From the NCBI GenBank assembly GCA_009760855.2, contig WPIO01000008.1, positions 2,410,001 through 2,474,000 of the forward strand: 64,000 nt of DNA, read 5' to 3'. This stretch comes from Cristatella mucedo (Eukaryota; Bryozoa; Phylactolaemata; Cristatellidae). Made by a program: the position numbers and the translations under genes. Of this stretch, positions 34,792 through 45,402 are shown in pieces (the first letter of the stretch is position 1; each line of letters opens with the position of its first letter). The notes below the pieces were generated by a model. The model saw only the letters and a list, made by a program, of their open reading frames with translations, did no database searches and was not told where the DNA came from.

Positions 34792-34971
34792 GACAAGGAT
34801 CCTTGGACAGACAAGGATCCTTGGACAGACAAGGATCATTGTACAGACAAGGATCCTTGGACAGACAAGGATCCTTGGACAGACAACGATCCTTGGACAG
34901 ACAACGATCCTTGGACAGACAACGATCCTTGGACAGACAACGATCCTTGGACAGACAACGATCCTTGGCGA
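34792..34971. repeat. 18-bp minisatellite, ten copies in two homogeneous blocks
   Basis: Unit GACAAGGATCCTTGGACA. The first five units carry AAGGAT (the third has CATTGT in place of CCTTGG), and the last five carry AACGAT. Each first-block unit contains the perfect palindrome CAAGGATCCTTG. Because the unit is six codons long every frame stays open, for example DKDPWT repeated; this is not evidence of coding. Confidence 0.97.
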
Positions 34972-35363
34972 CTCGGCAGAGGCTCCGCTGAAGCTTCCGC
35001 CGGAGCTTTGGCGAAAGACTATTCGTACACAGTGCATTTCCGGTGCTGCCACCCTGCCAGGAAGGTCGGCAGGTCATCGATGCAGAGAGAGGATTTACAT
35101 GGAAATGTAACGTTACTGCAGAGCGCTTTCAATATCGACAGAGCTACTGTAGACAGTCCTCGGTCGTACTGACGAACGGCATTTGAACAGAATTCCCTCG
35201 CTGGTGCTAGAACGATCCAGCAACAGCTGGATGCTACCTGTTTCATCAGTATGTCAGCGATCCGTACAATGACATATGCATGACGACTCCTGGCAGTATC
35301 TCCTTCATTGAGCTGACTGTGCTGACTGTGCACCTTAGGCTGGCTACACCGTAGCAATTTTAC

Positions 35364-35390
35364 GGGGGGGGGGGGGGGGGGGGGGGGGGG
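35364..35390. repeat. 27-G homopolymer
   Basis: An uninterrupted run of 27 G, able to form G-quadruplexes on the + strand. Its length should be treated as uncertain in any assembly. Confidence 0.97.
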
Positions 35391-35961
35391 AGTGGTCGGT
35401 GTGCTGAGCCCCTTGACCTTGGCTGCATAGTCCTACCCGTCAGCGCTGAGCACCTTGACCTTGGCTTAAAAAGCGTAGCCCAGGAATTTTGTCTGGGACT
35501 GATCTTAACTTGGCTGACCAGTTGGGAGGGGAGGGACTGACAGGGCATGCCATCGACACATCCTGATCCTCCACTTCCGGCAATAATCTTATAAAGGTCC
35601 TTGGTGGCGATAGTGAAGGTAGGGGGCAGTGCTATCCCAGAACTCCTTCCGTAGGCTTACGCCAGCGTACCTTTAGGGTCCGCCATTGCGATAGTGAAGC
35701 CTAATACCTGTAGCCAAGAAGAGCCCCTCACGTGACCCTTCACGTCTGCAACCGGCATATGCTAAACCTAACCGCGATAGAAGTTGTGACTGCTGCCGAA
35801 TTAGCCAGCTTCCATAAGACACAGTACTGGCACAGTGTGTTACTTCTACCTTCTGTGGAAGCTTCCCAGCGCTTCCGTTTGGCCACCCGACCTGCCATGG
35901 CTTTGCATTATTCCAATAACACCTTCATCGAGCCCGGGGAGAGAAGAAGATGCAGTCATAG
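35391..35961. other. No recognisable gene; 22-bp direct repeat
   Basis: GCTGAGCCCCTTGACCTTGG near 35403 recurs as GCTGAGCACCTTGACCTTGG near 35446. Nothing else is identified. Confidence 0.4.
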
Positions 35962-36325
35962 GAGAGCAGAGAGAGGAAAGAGAGAGAGAGAGACCGGGAG
36001 AGACAGCAAGAGACAGAGAGGTAGAGAGACAGACAGACAGAGAAACAGACAAACTGAGAGACAGACAGAGAGACAGACAAATAGACAAAGAGACAGACAG
36101 AGGGACAGACAGAGGGACAGAGAGACCGACAGAGAGACAGACATAGGGACAGATAGACAGAGAAACAGACAGAGGGACAGACAGACAGAGAGACAGACAA
36201 AGAGACAGAGAGGGACAGACAGAGAGACGGAGACAGGCAGAGAGACAGACAGACAGAGAGACAGACTGAGAGACTAAAAGACAGACAGAGAAAAATACGG
36301 AGAGAGACACAGAGAGAAAGACTCA
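35962..36325. repeat. (GA)n / (GACA)n compound purine-rich array
   Basis: About 360 bases of GAGA, GACAGA and GGGACAGACA units, visibly organised in short higher-order repeats. The charged or serine/leucine frames through it are artefacts. Confidence 0.95.
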
Positions 36326-36837
36326 GTGATGAAAGAGAGAGGAAAGAGGTGCCCATACAGCCTTCCTCTAGACTGTCCTCCTCTCTATATTTTTCGCATG
36401 CTGCAGCAGGGTAGCACAGCTGACGCACAGGCACTGGCACAGCTGACGCACCGGTCTTCTTCTTGACAGTGGAGCATTGCTTCACTTGGAACTTATGCTG
36501 CCCATGAGAACGTGTTTCTCGAGAGGAGCTTCCTGGTCGGACTCATGCTAATAGGTGAATGCAAACAGAAAAGAAGCAGCCATACAGAATCCGGTTGCTG
36601 CCTCAGAAAACAAAGAGCCGGCCCGCGAGGCTTACTCTGTAAACAGTAGGCAAACCAGCAGCTAACCAGAAAATTAACGCGATGCCACATTTATGCTAAG
36701 CATAGCATTTTGATAAGGCCCGCCCCCTCGAGAAGCTCCCCCCCCCCCCCCGAATATTCAGGCCTCTGGAAACCAGCCGGTCGGCTGGTCGCTGTACCAG
36801 CCTAAGCTGCAGTATTTATTCTCAGCGTCGCCTTGAC

Positions 36838-36912
36838 AATAATAAAAATAATAATACATATGATATAGCACCCTCACAGAACTCAATCTCTTTCTAGGCA
36901 CTTTACATTTGC
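36838..36912 (-). mobile_element. LINE/SINE-B 3' tail, reverse orientation
   Basis: On the minus strand: GCAAATGTAAAGTGCCTAGA, AAGAGATTGAGTTCTGTGAG, GGTGCTATATCATATGTATT and an (ATT)n-like tail. It is followed at once by CAG-rich unique sequence. Confidence 0.85.
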
Positions 36913-38744
36913 TCGTGGTGGTTATTGGCAGCACTGGCAGCAGCTGTCGCTGCAGCAGCAGCGAGTCAGCAGAGGCAGCGAAGCTGCACAGGCAGCTTGC
37001 AGCAGCAGCAGCCGCCTTTCTTTAGCCGTTAACGACGCACGAAAGAGTACAGCCATATGCTGCGACAAATCCCACCGTACCTGTCAGGCCGATCGAGTGC
37101 AACTTTTCTGCAGGCCCTTGGGACCAGCTAGAATCAGTGGACCCAGAGATGCTGTGTGCCACGTTTTCGGACAGGCATAGAGCTCAGAAATCAGTCATGC
37201 CCTTCATTAGCACTGCAATTGAGATGCATGATTCATCGACTGTTATTATCCACATTTAAGCATAATTTGGACTACAGCTCAGTCCACGATCGTTGAATGG
37301 TTCTCGGCGGCTGCTCATTCCTGACTACCGACTGCTGACCACAACGGCCTGACTGCTGGCTGCTGCTGCTGGCGCTTTGGAGTACTGCTCTAGGGCATCG
37401 CCAGGCCTGTGTCGGCGCCTTTCCCCCACGGCTGCCTGAGCCACTGTCCTCGGTTGCAGCCGCCGGTCAGCCAATGAGGGGAGTCTCCCCAGCCATTCAA
37501 CGTTCGGCATGTTGCTTAGCTCATCGGACGCACGGACTCAGCTCGGGAGTCTAAGCGAGTCTAACCTCTTTGTACTTTGTGGCTGTAGCTCTTGTACTGT
37601 TCGTTTCAAGTAAAGGCAGCCAGATCAGCAACCACTAACTTTTTAAGCATGGGAGATTTCCCACAGGTTCATCACACCTCCTCCTCTCCTCCCCTGCTCC
37701 TTCTCCTCCTCTTCCTCCAATTGCAGGTGCTTCCCCTACAAAAGCAACGTTGAAGTAGCAGCAAGGGCAGGCTGAACGGGCATGCGAGTGACTCCAATCG
37801 CTCGACCCTCTCCCCCTCCCTTCAGTGAGGCCCGGGCTGAGACCAGCCAGCGGTGGCCATTCTGGCTTAGCATTCCCGAATGCGTTCAACACGGCGGCCG
37901 GCTGGACAAAGACGGATATCGAGTGGAGCGAGAGCTGCAAACGCGGACGACGGCTGAGCAGAGCGACGCGAGGCGAGACGCCTCGGCGGCCGCCTGTGTG
38001 AAAAGTAGCCTCGGTCGATCCCACAGGGTCAACGGCCGAACTGTCGGCAACGGGAGGCCGCGGTGGCACCGCGAAGCCCCCCCCCCCCCCAGCAGCGCAG
38101 CCTCCCAGCTGCTATTACGCCCCTGCGTCGGTTCGAAGAGGCTGCTGCTGCTGCTGTTCGGCAGGTTCCGCCGGAGCAGCAGCTAAAAGAGAGCTAAAAC
38201 GGCCCCAACGCTCCTCGCCAGCGAGACCAATCGCGCCGGCCGCCGCAGCGAGCGCTCGCGTGCCCGAGGTTCGTGCCGGCGAGTCGCGTGCTAGCAGCGC
38301 CGCCGTGCAAGCGATCCCGCACTGGCTTTTAGGCTGTCTGCTCGTTGGTGCGAGTAAAACAATATGCCGCCGCCGCGCATGCGGATGATTCTGCTTTGAA
38401 TGCATTCCAGTAAATCGTGGCTGCAGCCTGTAGCTGCAGGCTGCAGGCTCGCCAGTGCAGGTCTGGATACAGCGCGGGATTCGACGATCGCCAGCTCTCG
38501 CCTACCGACTCGCGTAAACTCGACCGAAATGACGGAGAGCGAGGCCCGCAGCAAAACCGACGACGCTGCAGCCACGTGGCGTCGCCCGATTGCCGAGCTC
38601 AAACGGTCGGAAAGAGCGATCGACACAGCGTGCCGGCTTTGGCGAGCACGCTCGTGAGTAGACCTCAGCGTCGAATTCGGCGGCACAACGAGACGGCTCG
38701 CGCCTCCTTCGACTCTCATGCGGTTAGAAAGGAAAAGCTAGCCG
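36913..38744. other. No recognisable gene; GC-rich from 37.9 kb
   Basis: CAG/CTG-rich at 36950-37010 and 37355-37373, C runs near 38078, and CpG-rich sequence from about 37.9 to 38.7 kb. I find no family motif. Confidence 0.4.
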
Positions 38745-38893
38745 ATTCAACCGCCTCGCTTGCATAGCGGCATATCCGAGCCCTACCGGATATCGCTGCC
38801 GCTGGCAGTGAGCACTAAAGGATCGCCCACTGCCAGGACTCGAACGCACGGCCTGGGTCGCGAACAAGAGAGAGCGGCCCAGAGACCGCTGGG
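38745..38893 (-). mobile_element. tRNA-derived SINE, family A, reverse orientation
   Basis: On the minus strand: GCCCAGCGGTCTCTGGGCCG, GACCCAGGCCGTGCGTTCGA (B-box-like), GGCAGTGGGCGATCCTTTAG, GCCAGCGGCAGCGATATCCG, and an end of GAGGCGGTTGAATCGGC. Confidence 0.75.
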
Positions 38894-41106
38894 CTGACAA
38901 CCGGGGGTGAATCTTCGTATCAGCGCACGAAGGGTGGCCAGATCAGGCAGAAATGAGGCGGGGAGCTCACGGGCGGCAGCGGTGGCGGCGGCTGGGATCC
39001 GGCGGCTCGGACCCGACGCCAAACGTCTATATCGAGTCGACAGAGTTTATCGGCGGCAGAAGCTGCCAGGGCGAGTATATATCGGAGGATACTGACGGGC
39101 TAGGATCGCACGCGACCGCAGGACCCGCAGTATCCGGACACGCTCTCGAGCCGCAGGTGCACTCTTGTCGCTCGCTCGGCCGGCGGCTTCGTCGACGCCA
39201 TCGGCACTGGTCGCCATCGGGGCGACCAAGCGAGGCCATTTGGATCCCGCGACCCCACCCACTCTCCCTCTCGGAACGCCACTTTTACTCCTCGATAGAT
39301 CGCTCCGATCGGGAGAGGGCCCTTTGGAGGCGTCTCGGATTGCTTTTCGACTTCACGGACTTCACTTTCACAGAGTTTGGCGTCGCTCGATGTGCAGCAC
39401 GATGGATGCATGGCACTTGCTTCGAACCTTTAAAATATCGAATGAAAGAGCTCGGCGAATCCTTTCAGCATTGGCGAGGCGGCCCCTGCCATTTGATGCG
39501 GCGACCGGTTTTCAGCCGCTTTCGCCCCCTCCCCCGTGTCGTTCCTCGAGCTCGCCCATCCAACACCCTCTCTGCTGCACTAACTCCGGCATGTGTCCAC
39601 CTTTGCGATCTCGTTCGATCCGGCGAATGGCCGACTGGCGGGGCGGCCACGGCAGCTCGCTCGATCTGGCGGCTCGGTCTCTATGGTCCGTCGCTCGATC
39701 TCGCGGCTCGGTCTCTACGGTCCGTCGCTCGATCTCGCGGCTTGGTCTCTACGGTCCGTCGCTCGATCGTCTGCCCTTGGAGCTCCGTTGAGCGTTTGTG
39801 TCCTCGGTGCTCAGTCTCACGCCCCTGCCGCATCGCTCCGCTAGCGCTCCTAGCCAGCCGGATTAGCGGGCGGTCAGGCGGGTGGGGGGCATTGGCCCTT
39901 CTGCACGTGTCCCCCCCCCCATGCAGCAGCAGCAGCAGACGGCTGGGACGCTACGAGCGGCCAGTCCGAGGAGTCCCGCAAGCCCCAGCCTCTCAAGAGT
40001 CGCGATGGCCGAGCAACGAGGGAAGGAAGCTCGCAACGGTATATCATCAAACAAGTCGATATCATCACGGAGCTGTTGACACTCTCAGCAGGCGATGGAT
40101 GGTCAGCTGCGACAGAAGCGGTGGCGGCGGCAGCAGCAGCTCGGGGCGCCTCTCGGGCTTCCTATCTGCGTCGAATCGCCGCCGCCGGAACCGCCGCGGC
40201 TGGGAAGCGACACGTGCGACCCTCGTCCTCGCAGAGGCCTTCCGTCCGTCGGAGCGCCGCTCGCCCGCCCGCCCCCTCACCATCCGGGAGCGGTCGGCGC
40301 CCCGACGGGGGGGGGGCAGAGTGGGCCCAATCGTCCCCGCCCCCATTGGCCGCCGCACTCTGCATCGGCATGCACGACCGTAGGGCGGACGGAGGGCTGG
40401 AAGAGCTCTGAAAGGGCTGCACAGCGGCGGCGGAGCAGCAGCTTCCGGAGCTGCAGCTTCCTGCCCGCGGAGCTGCAGCAGGGGCGAGGCGCAGCAGCAG
40501 GAGGAGCAGCGGAGGAGCAGCAGGGGCGAGGGGGGGGCAGCGCTTTGCTTTCGTGTGTGCGCGAAGAAGCCGCCTTACCGGCCACTGACCTCACGCTGGA
40601 CATTTGCAGCCGCTTATTTTCCGGCAACTCCGTGGGCACTAGTAGGAAGCACACTTCTCGTCGGTACTTCGTCGGAGCAGTCCACTCGGACTCGTCTTTT
40701 CGAGCCGCGTAGGTTCGTTCGCCGCCGGATGCTCGCCAGCGGGCGCCGCCAGCGAACGCCGCCCCGCAGGCCGCACGCATGCACTCCGAGCGACGTTCGA
40801 CCTACGAGCGAGTGCTCTCCGAATCGACGGAGTAGTTTTTTTCTGCTGCAAGCGGTGTGGCGGACGAGCTTTCGAGGTCATGGCCAGTGTGCTTCTCGCC
40901 TTGCACCGCCTCAGCACTTTCGCCGCTCTCCGACGAGAATTGGCCGAAACCGCAGCTTGGCGATCGGAAGCTATCAGACGCGCTGGCCGATGACAACGCA
41001 AGACCCGAGGACCCATCGCACGCCTCTCTTAGTCCTAACGGCCTGCCTGGGCACCTGTGTCTCCTCCCGACAGCAAGCAAGCGTCTGTATGCGTCTGTCC
41101 GCGTCT
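38894..41106. other. CpG-rich block; no recognisable gene
   Basis: It contains the longest open frame in the window (38953-40383 +, 476 codons). That product is arginine- and serine-rich, includes a 34-bp tandem repeat in shifted frames and has no domain I know, so I treat it as a chance frame. Poly-G/C runs occur near 39911 and 40307, and GCAGCAG tracts at about 40490. Confidence 0.4.
39658..39769. repeat. 34-bp tandem repeat, three copies plus a partial
   Basis: Unit CGCTCGATCTCGCGGCTCGG followed by TCTCTACGGTCCGT. Copies at 39658-39691, 39692-39725 and 39726-39759, and ten bases of a fourth. Copies differ by one to three substitutions. Since 34 is not a multiple of three, the repeat shifts frame at every copy. 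Confidence 0.95.
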
Positions 41107-41117
41107 GTCTCTCTCTC

Positions 41118-41169
<52 letters not shown>

Positions 41170-41177
41170 CGCGTCTG

Positions 41178-41246
<69 letters not shown>
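41107..41246. repeat. (CT)n microsatellite
   Basis: About 140 bases in two CT arrays separated by a GTCCGCGTCTGC segment that also precedes the first array, so the array looks internally duplicated. Confidence 0.97.
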
Positions 41247-41249
<3 letters not shown>

Positions 41250-41559
41250 CGTTCCCTCACTCTGCTCGGCTGTCCATCTGACAGCAGTTTCTCGGTCGCT
41301 TCGTTTCGCGCTGCAACGCGCTGCATCTTCTTCTCTCTCGCTAGCCACCTATCTCTCTTTATCACATCTCTATCTCACCTACCTCCACTCTGCGAAGAAA
41401 GAGCTGAAAGGCATCCGCTGTAAGGAGATCGGTTGATGGCTGACGGGTAAGTGATTGGGTAAATGGATTTTTGCCAGTCCAGTTCTCTTATTCACAGTTG
41501 AGATCACGTCTGTCGCGTAGGAACTTTAAAAGTAACGAGCGCAGCAATGTAACACTGTC

Positions 41560-41720
41560 AACTCAAACTCTGTCAACTGCCTTGCAGCATGTATCGCTGA
41601 CATTTGCACTTGGAGGGTAGCGAACCATCTCAAACTGAATAACGATGAATTCAGCTTATCAGTTAGTGACAAAGCTAGTGTTGCTCAAAAATAGGAACGC
41701 CGAACCATCAACGCGAGCTC
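41560..41720 (+). mobile_element. Decayed LINE reverse-transcriptase scrap
   Basis: The frame from 41590 reads CIADICTWRVANHLKLNNDE, then FSLSVSDKASVAQK and a stop. This fits the W-M-x-x-N-x-L-K-L-N-x-x-K-T-E block that precedes NLGV in L2/CR1-type reverse transcriptases, and the last part matches SVIQK in the copy at 15181. It holds an earlier part of ORF2 than the main copy keeps. Confidence 0.7.
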
Positions 41721-41756
41721 GGCACAAGGATTCTCTTCAAGGATTAGATAAATGAA

Positions 41757-41780
41757 ATATATATATATATATATATGTAC

Positions 41781-41829
<49 letters not shown>
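41757..41829. repeat. (TA)n microsatellite
   Basis: Two TA arrays separated by GTACGTA. Confidence 0.97.
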
Positions 41830-41830
<1 letters not shown>

Positions 41831-41852
41831 TGTAGCCTCTTCACACAATCTG

Positions 41853-42084
41853 TAGTTTGATGTCCCGACAGCAAGCACGTGACGGTACGGAAACACCGAA
41901 TGTCCACGGACAGCAGTGAATTTGGTTCGCAGCGCGACGCCGCTGCTCTGACCGTTCTCTTCATGCGCCCTGCAGACCAACCGAGTGCTCCTGTGCAGGC
42001 AGTGACTCACCCTCATAAAACCATTTCTCAATAAATTGGGATGGCACACATACCAGCTGCCATAAACGCCATCAGACCACATAC
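41853..42084. repeat. Uninterrupted copy of the unclassified repeat split at 15131/16345
   Basis: Matches in order: TAGTTTGA, CGACAGCAAGCACG, GACGGTACGGAAACAC, then GTCCACGGACAGCAG, TTTGGTTCGCAGCGCGACG, GACCGTTCTCTTC, CTCAATAAATTGG and CATCAGACCACATACTA. The two copies agree on both sides of the LINE insertion. No terminal repeats or poly-A are visible. On the minus strand it is part of a 120-codon open frame with no known motif. Confidence 0.65.
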
Positions 42085-42235
42085 TAATAGCAGAGCAATA
42101 AAGCAATCACACAATCCGTATGCTCCGGTCCCCCTTACAGCTTCGCGGTGGTCACATGTGTGGAGCTCTGCAGCCCAGTGTGGAGCTTACTGTCAGCTAC
42201 CGAACGTTGCCGACATTCGGGATTGCCTCGCTAGG

Positions 42236-42278
42236 GATATATATATATGACATAGGATATATATAAATATGACATAGG

Positions 42279-42309
<31 letters not shown>

Positions 42310-42345
42310 TATCCTATGTCATATCCTATATATATATATATATAC
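42236..42345. repeat. AT-rich inverted repeat around CCTATGTCAT
   Basis: ATGACATAGGATATATAT occurs twice on the left (from about 42247 and 42269), and its reverse complement ATATATCCTATGTCATAT once on the right (from about 42306), with (TA)n between and beyond. The whole can fold into a long cruciform. Confidence 0.9.
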
Positions 42346-42415
42346 ATCGCGAATATAGCACCCTATGGGAACTTAACTTCAGGCACTTTACATATGCCAC
42401 GGGCCTCGAGCATCA
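42346..42415 (-). mobile_element. SINE family B 3' part, reverse orientation
   Basis: On the minus strand: CTCGAGGCCCGTGGCATATG, TAAAGTGCCTGAAGTTAAGT, TCCCATAGGGTGCTATATTC. The CCCGTGGCATATG junction between head and tail identifies family B. Confidence 0.65.
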
Positions 42416-44154
42416 GCCAGGTCCTCAGAGGCGTGGGCGGCGATCTCGTCGTCGAACCAGGGGGACTTCCGTCAGCCGGGACAGCCCGAATGCGACGCGG
42501 CAGCGCGCGAGAGGACCCCGCCAGGTCCAGATTCCTTTTTCGTCCGTTATCCAGGAACTCCGCTCGCCGGCAACTCATCAGCAGAGCCGTCGTCCGGCCC
42601 GCCGCCGGCATTTGGCGCTTCAAGAGGATCGCCGGATCGTCTCGCGTTACGTTAATCGACGTTACATTACGTTACGATAGCTTCGGCGCTACGGCGCGGC
42701 GTCTGGCGACGCGAGCGGCCGGGGTGCGCCAGACCGCAGGATCGCTGTCTCGGCGTTGGCAGTTCGGCACGAGCCTTCCGGAGAGGCGTTTACGCCAACG
42801 CTGCGGGGACGACGTTTTTCCTATCGATTGCTCGCCGCAGGTTCCGTAAAGCTGTCACCACGAGGCTTTACAAGGCTTCCGTCCTACTTCGGTCTTCCCT
42901 CGTTTTTTTTTTGTGGAAAGTTCACGCGTTCGGTTTTCCTTTTTAAGTCTTGCTTCCTATTCACTCCAACTTTCCCGCAGAGGGATAGTGGGAAAACTGC
43001 TTTTACTAGCGAGGTAGAAATGACCGTCCGCCCGGAGAATCATATGCCGAAGAACTTCCGGCCATGCGCTCGCTATATTACCTTTTTTCGCCCGCTGCCG
43101 CCGCCGCCGCCCTGCTGATCCGGTACGAACGGCTCACGCTGTGCTCCACGAACAGGGACGCTCTCGCGGAACGCATCGACGGCTCCGCCGGTTGAGTCGT
43201 CCGCCATGTTTTCAAAGCAGTGAAGGAGGCCGCGTGCGTGCCCTCGACGGCACACACGTTAGGTCGTTTCTTCAGTCTTGACCTGGAAGTAGAGCCTTGA
43301 CTTGGGAGTCAAACCTTGACGTAGGTGTCAAACCTTGACGTAGAAGTAGAGCCTTGACAAGTCGACGTCGCCCGCATCCCAGTCTTGGTGACGTACACGC
43401 CAACGACTTGAGAGCAGGACAGGAGCGAGACGGAATGAGCGAGAGTCGCCGCGTACGCGAGCCGCTTCAGGCGTGCTCAGCGGCGGCGCCCACTGAACGG
43501 TTTCAAGTACCCGCCGCCGCGCCGCCCCCTCACTTCTCAGCACTTCTGCACTGGCGCAGCGGCTAATTTATTAATCGAAGCGGACGGTGAGCTCTTTTTT
43601 ATGCACCATTCACCGTATCCACAAATGTTGGCAACCGGGCCAACGGATAAATGCAAATGCATTGCGCTTTCGTTGCAAATTCATCGGTAAACCGACTCGG
43701 CCATGGCCGCGGCTCAGTCGGCCACATTCGTGGAAGCAAAAATGGCAGAGGGCTTTTCCGGTAGCCCAATCCCTCCACCAGTTCGCGCATCCGCTACGCG
43801 AAGGGCAGCGGTCGTACGCGCGCGCATACGAGCCTGGAAAGAAAACCTGCCTGGGGGAGGGCGAAGCCGAAGGCCGAGACGAGGGATTCGAACTCACGGA
43901 AAGGGATCGGCCACACCGGAAGGAAGCTAAGCGAAAAAGGAGAAAAATCTATTCGCGGAAGCTTTGAATACACCCGGATGTACATCGCGGACGGTCATTT
44001 CCTAACTCCCTTAAAGAAAAGCAGTTTTTTTCCCGTTTTAAGGTCGGAGCAAGAACGAAGCGAGACTAAAGAAATCTAACCGCGCAAGCTTCCTGCCAGA
44101 AAGAAGACTGAAGCAGGACAGCCGTAGTAGGACAGCCGCAAGACCTGCTGCGCG
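42416..44154. other. GC-rich sequence; no recognisable gene
   Basis: Apart from the 19-bp tandem repeat at 43277 I see no family signature in any frame. GC-rich parts at 42.4-42.85 and 43.4-43.56 kb alternate with AT-richer ones. Confidence 0.4.
43277..43352. repeat. 19-bp tandem repeat, four copies
   Basis: Units start CTTGAC at 43277, 43296, 43315 and 43334. Units 1 and 4 end AAGTAGAGC and units 2 and 3 end GTCAAAC, an A-B-B-A pattern. A further CTTGAC follows at 43353. Confidence 0.9.
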
Positions 44155-44290
44155 CAGACGCCGCTTTGGCGTAGGTGTAAGGTACTCGCAGCTCGCATTC
44201 TAAGTCGCGGGTTCGAATCCAGCAGCAGGAGGAGGCAATTCTTGATCGCCCGATGCTCGCAAGACCCGATTGCAGTCGATGCTCTTCCGC
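44155..44290 (+). mobile_element. tRNA-derived SINE, family A-like
   Basis: TTGGCGTAGGTGTAAGGTAC (A-box region), ATTCTAAGTCGCGGGTTCGA with a perfect GGTTCGAATCC B box, then GCAATTCTTGATCGCCCGAT. The body past the head is decayed. Confidence 0.6.
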
Positions 44291-44765
44291 CGCCGCCGCC
44301 GCCGCCGTCGCCGTACAAATGAGGCCGTAAAAGCAGCGGACCATTTTTCGTAACTTGCCTACAAGGAGGCGGCTCTTTCGTCGATTTGCCTGGCGGCGCG
44401 TCGGTGCGCATGCGCGCAGCAGCGCGATGGCGGCGAGCCGATAGCTTCGCTACTCGCCGCCAGCGCAGTCAGGCCGATTAGCCAGCCGCTGCAGCTTCCG
44501 CGAGGGATTACGTTCGCGAGCTGCCGACGCGTGTGGCGACGAGCTAATTTCCGCCGCCCTCATTCGCCGCCGTCTGTCCTGCGCGCGGGATACACGTATC
44601 GAGGTCCGCGGTCCGATTCGCTCGCCTCCCCCGAGCGCATTGCGGTGGCGCGCGGTAGCCGCGGCAGCGGGGCGGCCTCGCAAACTCGCGGGCGACTGAC
44701 GCGAGCGTCCGTTCAGTTCAGAGCTCACCGCCGCGACCGCTGTCGCCGCGCTCGACTGCGCGTGC

Positions 44766-44784
44766 GGGGGGGGGGGGGGGGGGG
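44766..44784. repeat. 19-G homopolymer
   Basis: An uninterrupted run of 19 G within a CpG-rich block. Confidence 0.97.
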
Positions 44785-44857
44785 AGGTTCGTTGCGAACG
44801 AAAAATAGCCACGATAGAGGTAAAATAAAAGTAATAAAAATGAATAAATACAACAGT

Positions 44858-44925
44858 AATGACAATAATAATAATAATACGGTGGACACAACACCCTCGG
44901 AGGACTCAGTCTCCTTCTAGATATA
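44858..44925 (-). mobile_element. LINE/SINE-B 3' tail, reverse orientation
   Basis: On the minus strand: TAGAAGGAGACTGAGTCCTC, CGAGGGTGTTGTGTCCACC and GTATTATTATTATTATTGTC. Confidence 0.7.
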
Positions 44926-44993
44926 ACGAAAAAAAGCGACGGTTCGACGACGTCGTCGTCGACCGATGCAACGACGGAGCGTGGGGCCAGAGT

Positions 44994-44996
<3 letters not shown>

Positions 44997-45067
<71 letters not shown>
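44997..45067. repeat. (GA)n microsatellite
   Basis: About 35 uninterrupted GA units. Confidence 0.98.
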
Positions 45068-45068
<1 letters not shown>

Positions 45069-45345
45069 AGCAGCGCGCTAGCAGCGAGAGCAGTTCACGA
45101 ATGGCTCGGTGGAAGCTGGCGCTTCCGCCGCCGCCGCCGCCGCCGCCCGCCACCGCCGACGGAGGCCCATTGGACGTCGTTTCACTCAGACGCTAGCTCG
45201 CGGGCTCGCGCGCCCATCGAGTGCGGGCGCCCATCAGTTCCGGGCCGCAGCCCTGCGCGTGGGGGTGTGTATGAGGTGTTTTCGCTCTTTACGATCCGAG
45301 TCGTGCGTTCCGCCGAGTCTGGCAGCGGGCGATCCCTTAAAGCAG

Positions 45346-45402
45346 GCAGGCGTTGGCGATAGCCGTTGAAGCTCCAATGCCGTCGCATGCATAATAATAA
45401 TT
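45346..45402 (+). mobile_element. SINE family A 3' fragment
   Basis: AGGCGTTGGCGATAGCCGTT, GAAGCTCCAATGCCGTCGCA and TGCATAATAATAATTG match the 3' half of the copy at 12450-12602 (GCGCTGGCGATAGTCGTTGA). Confidence 0.6.

Noticed and set aside
34714-35172. Frame encoding DKDPWT repeats
   Set aside because: The 18-bp unit keeps every frame open on both strands, so the repeat protein is not evidence for a gene.
38953-40383. 476-codon open frame on the + strand
   Set aside because: Arginine/serine/proline-rich composition, a frame-shifting 34-bp repeat inside, no recognisable domain and overlapping long frames on both strands; typical of chance frames in CpG-rich DNA.
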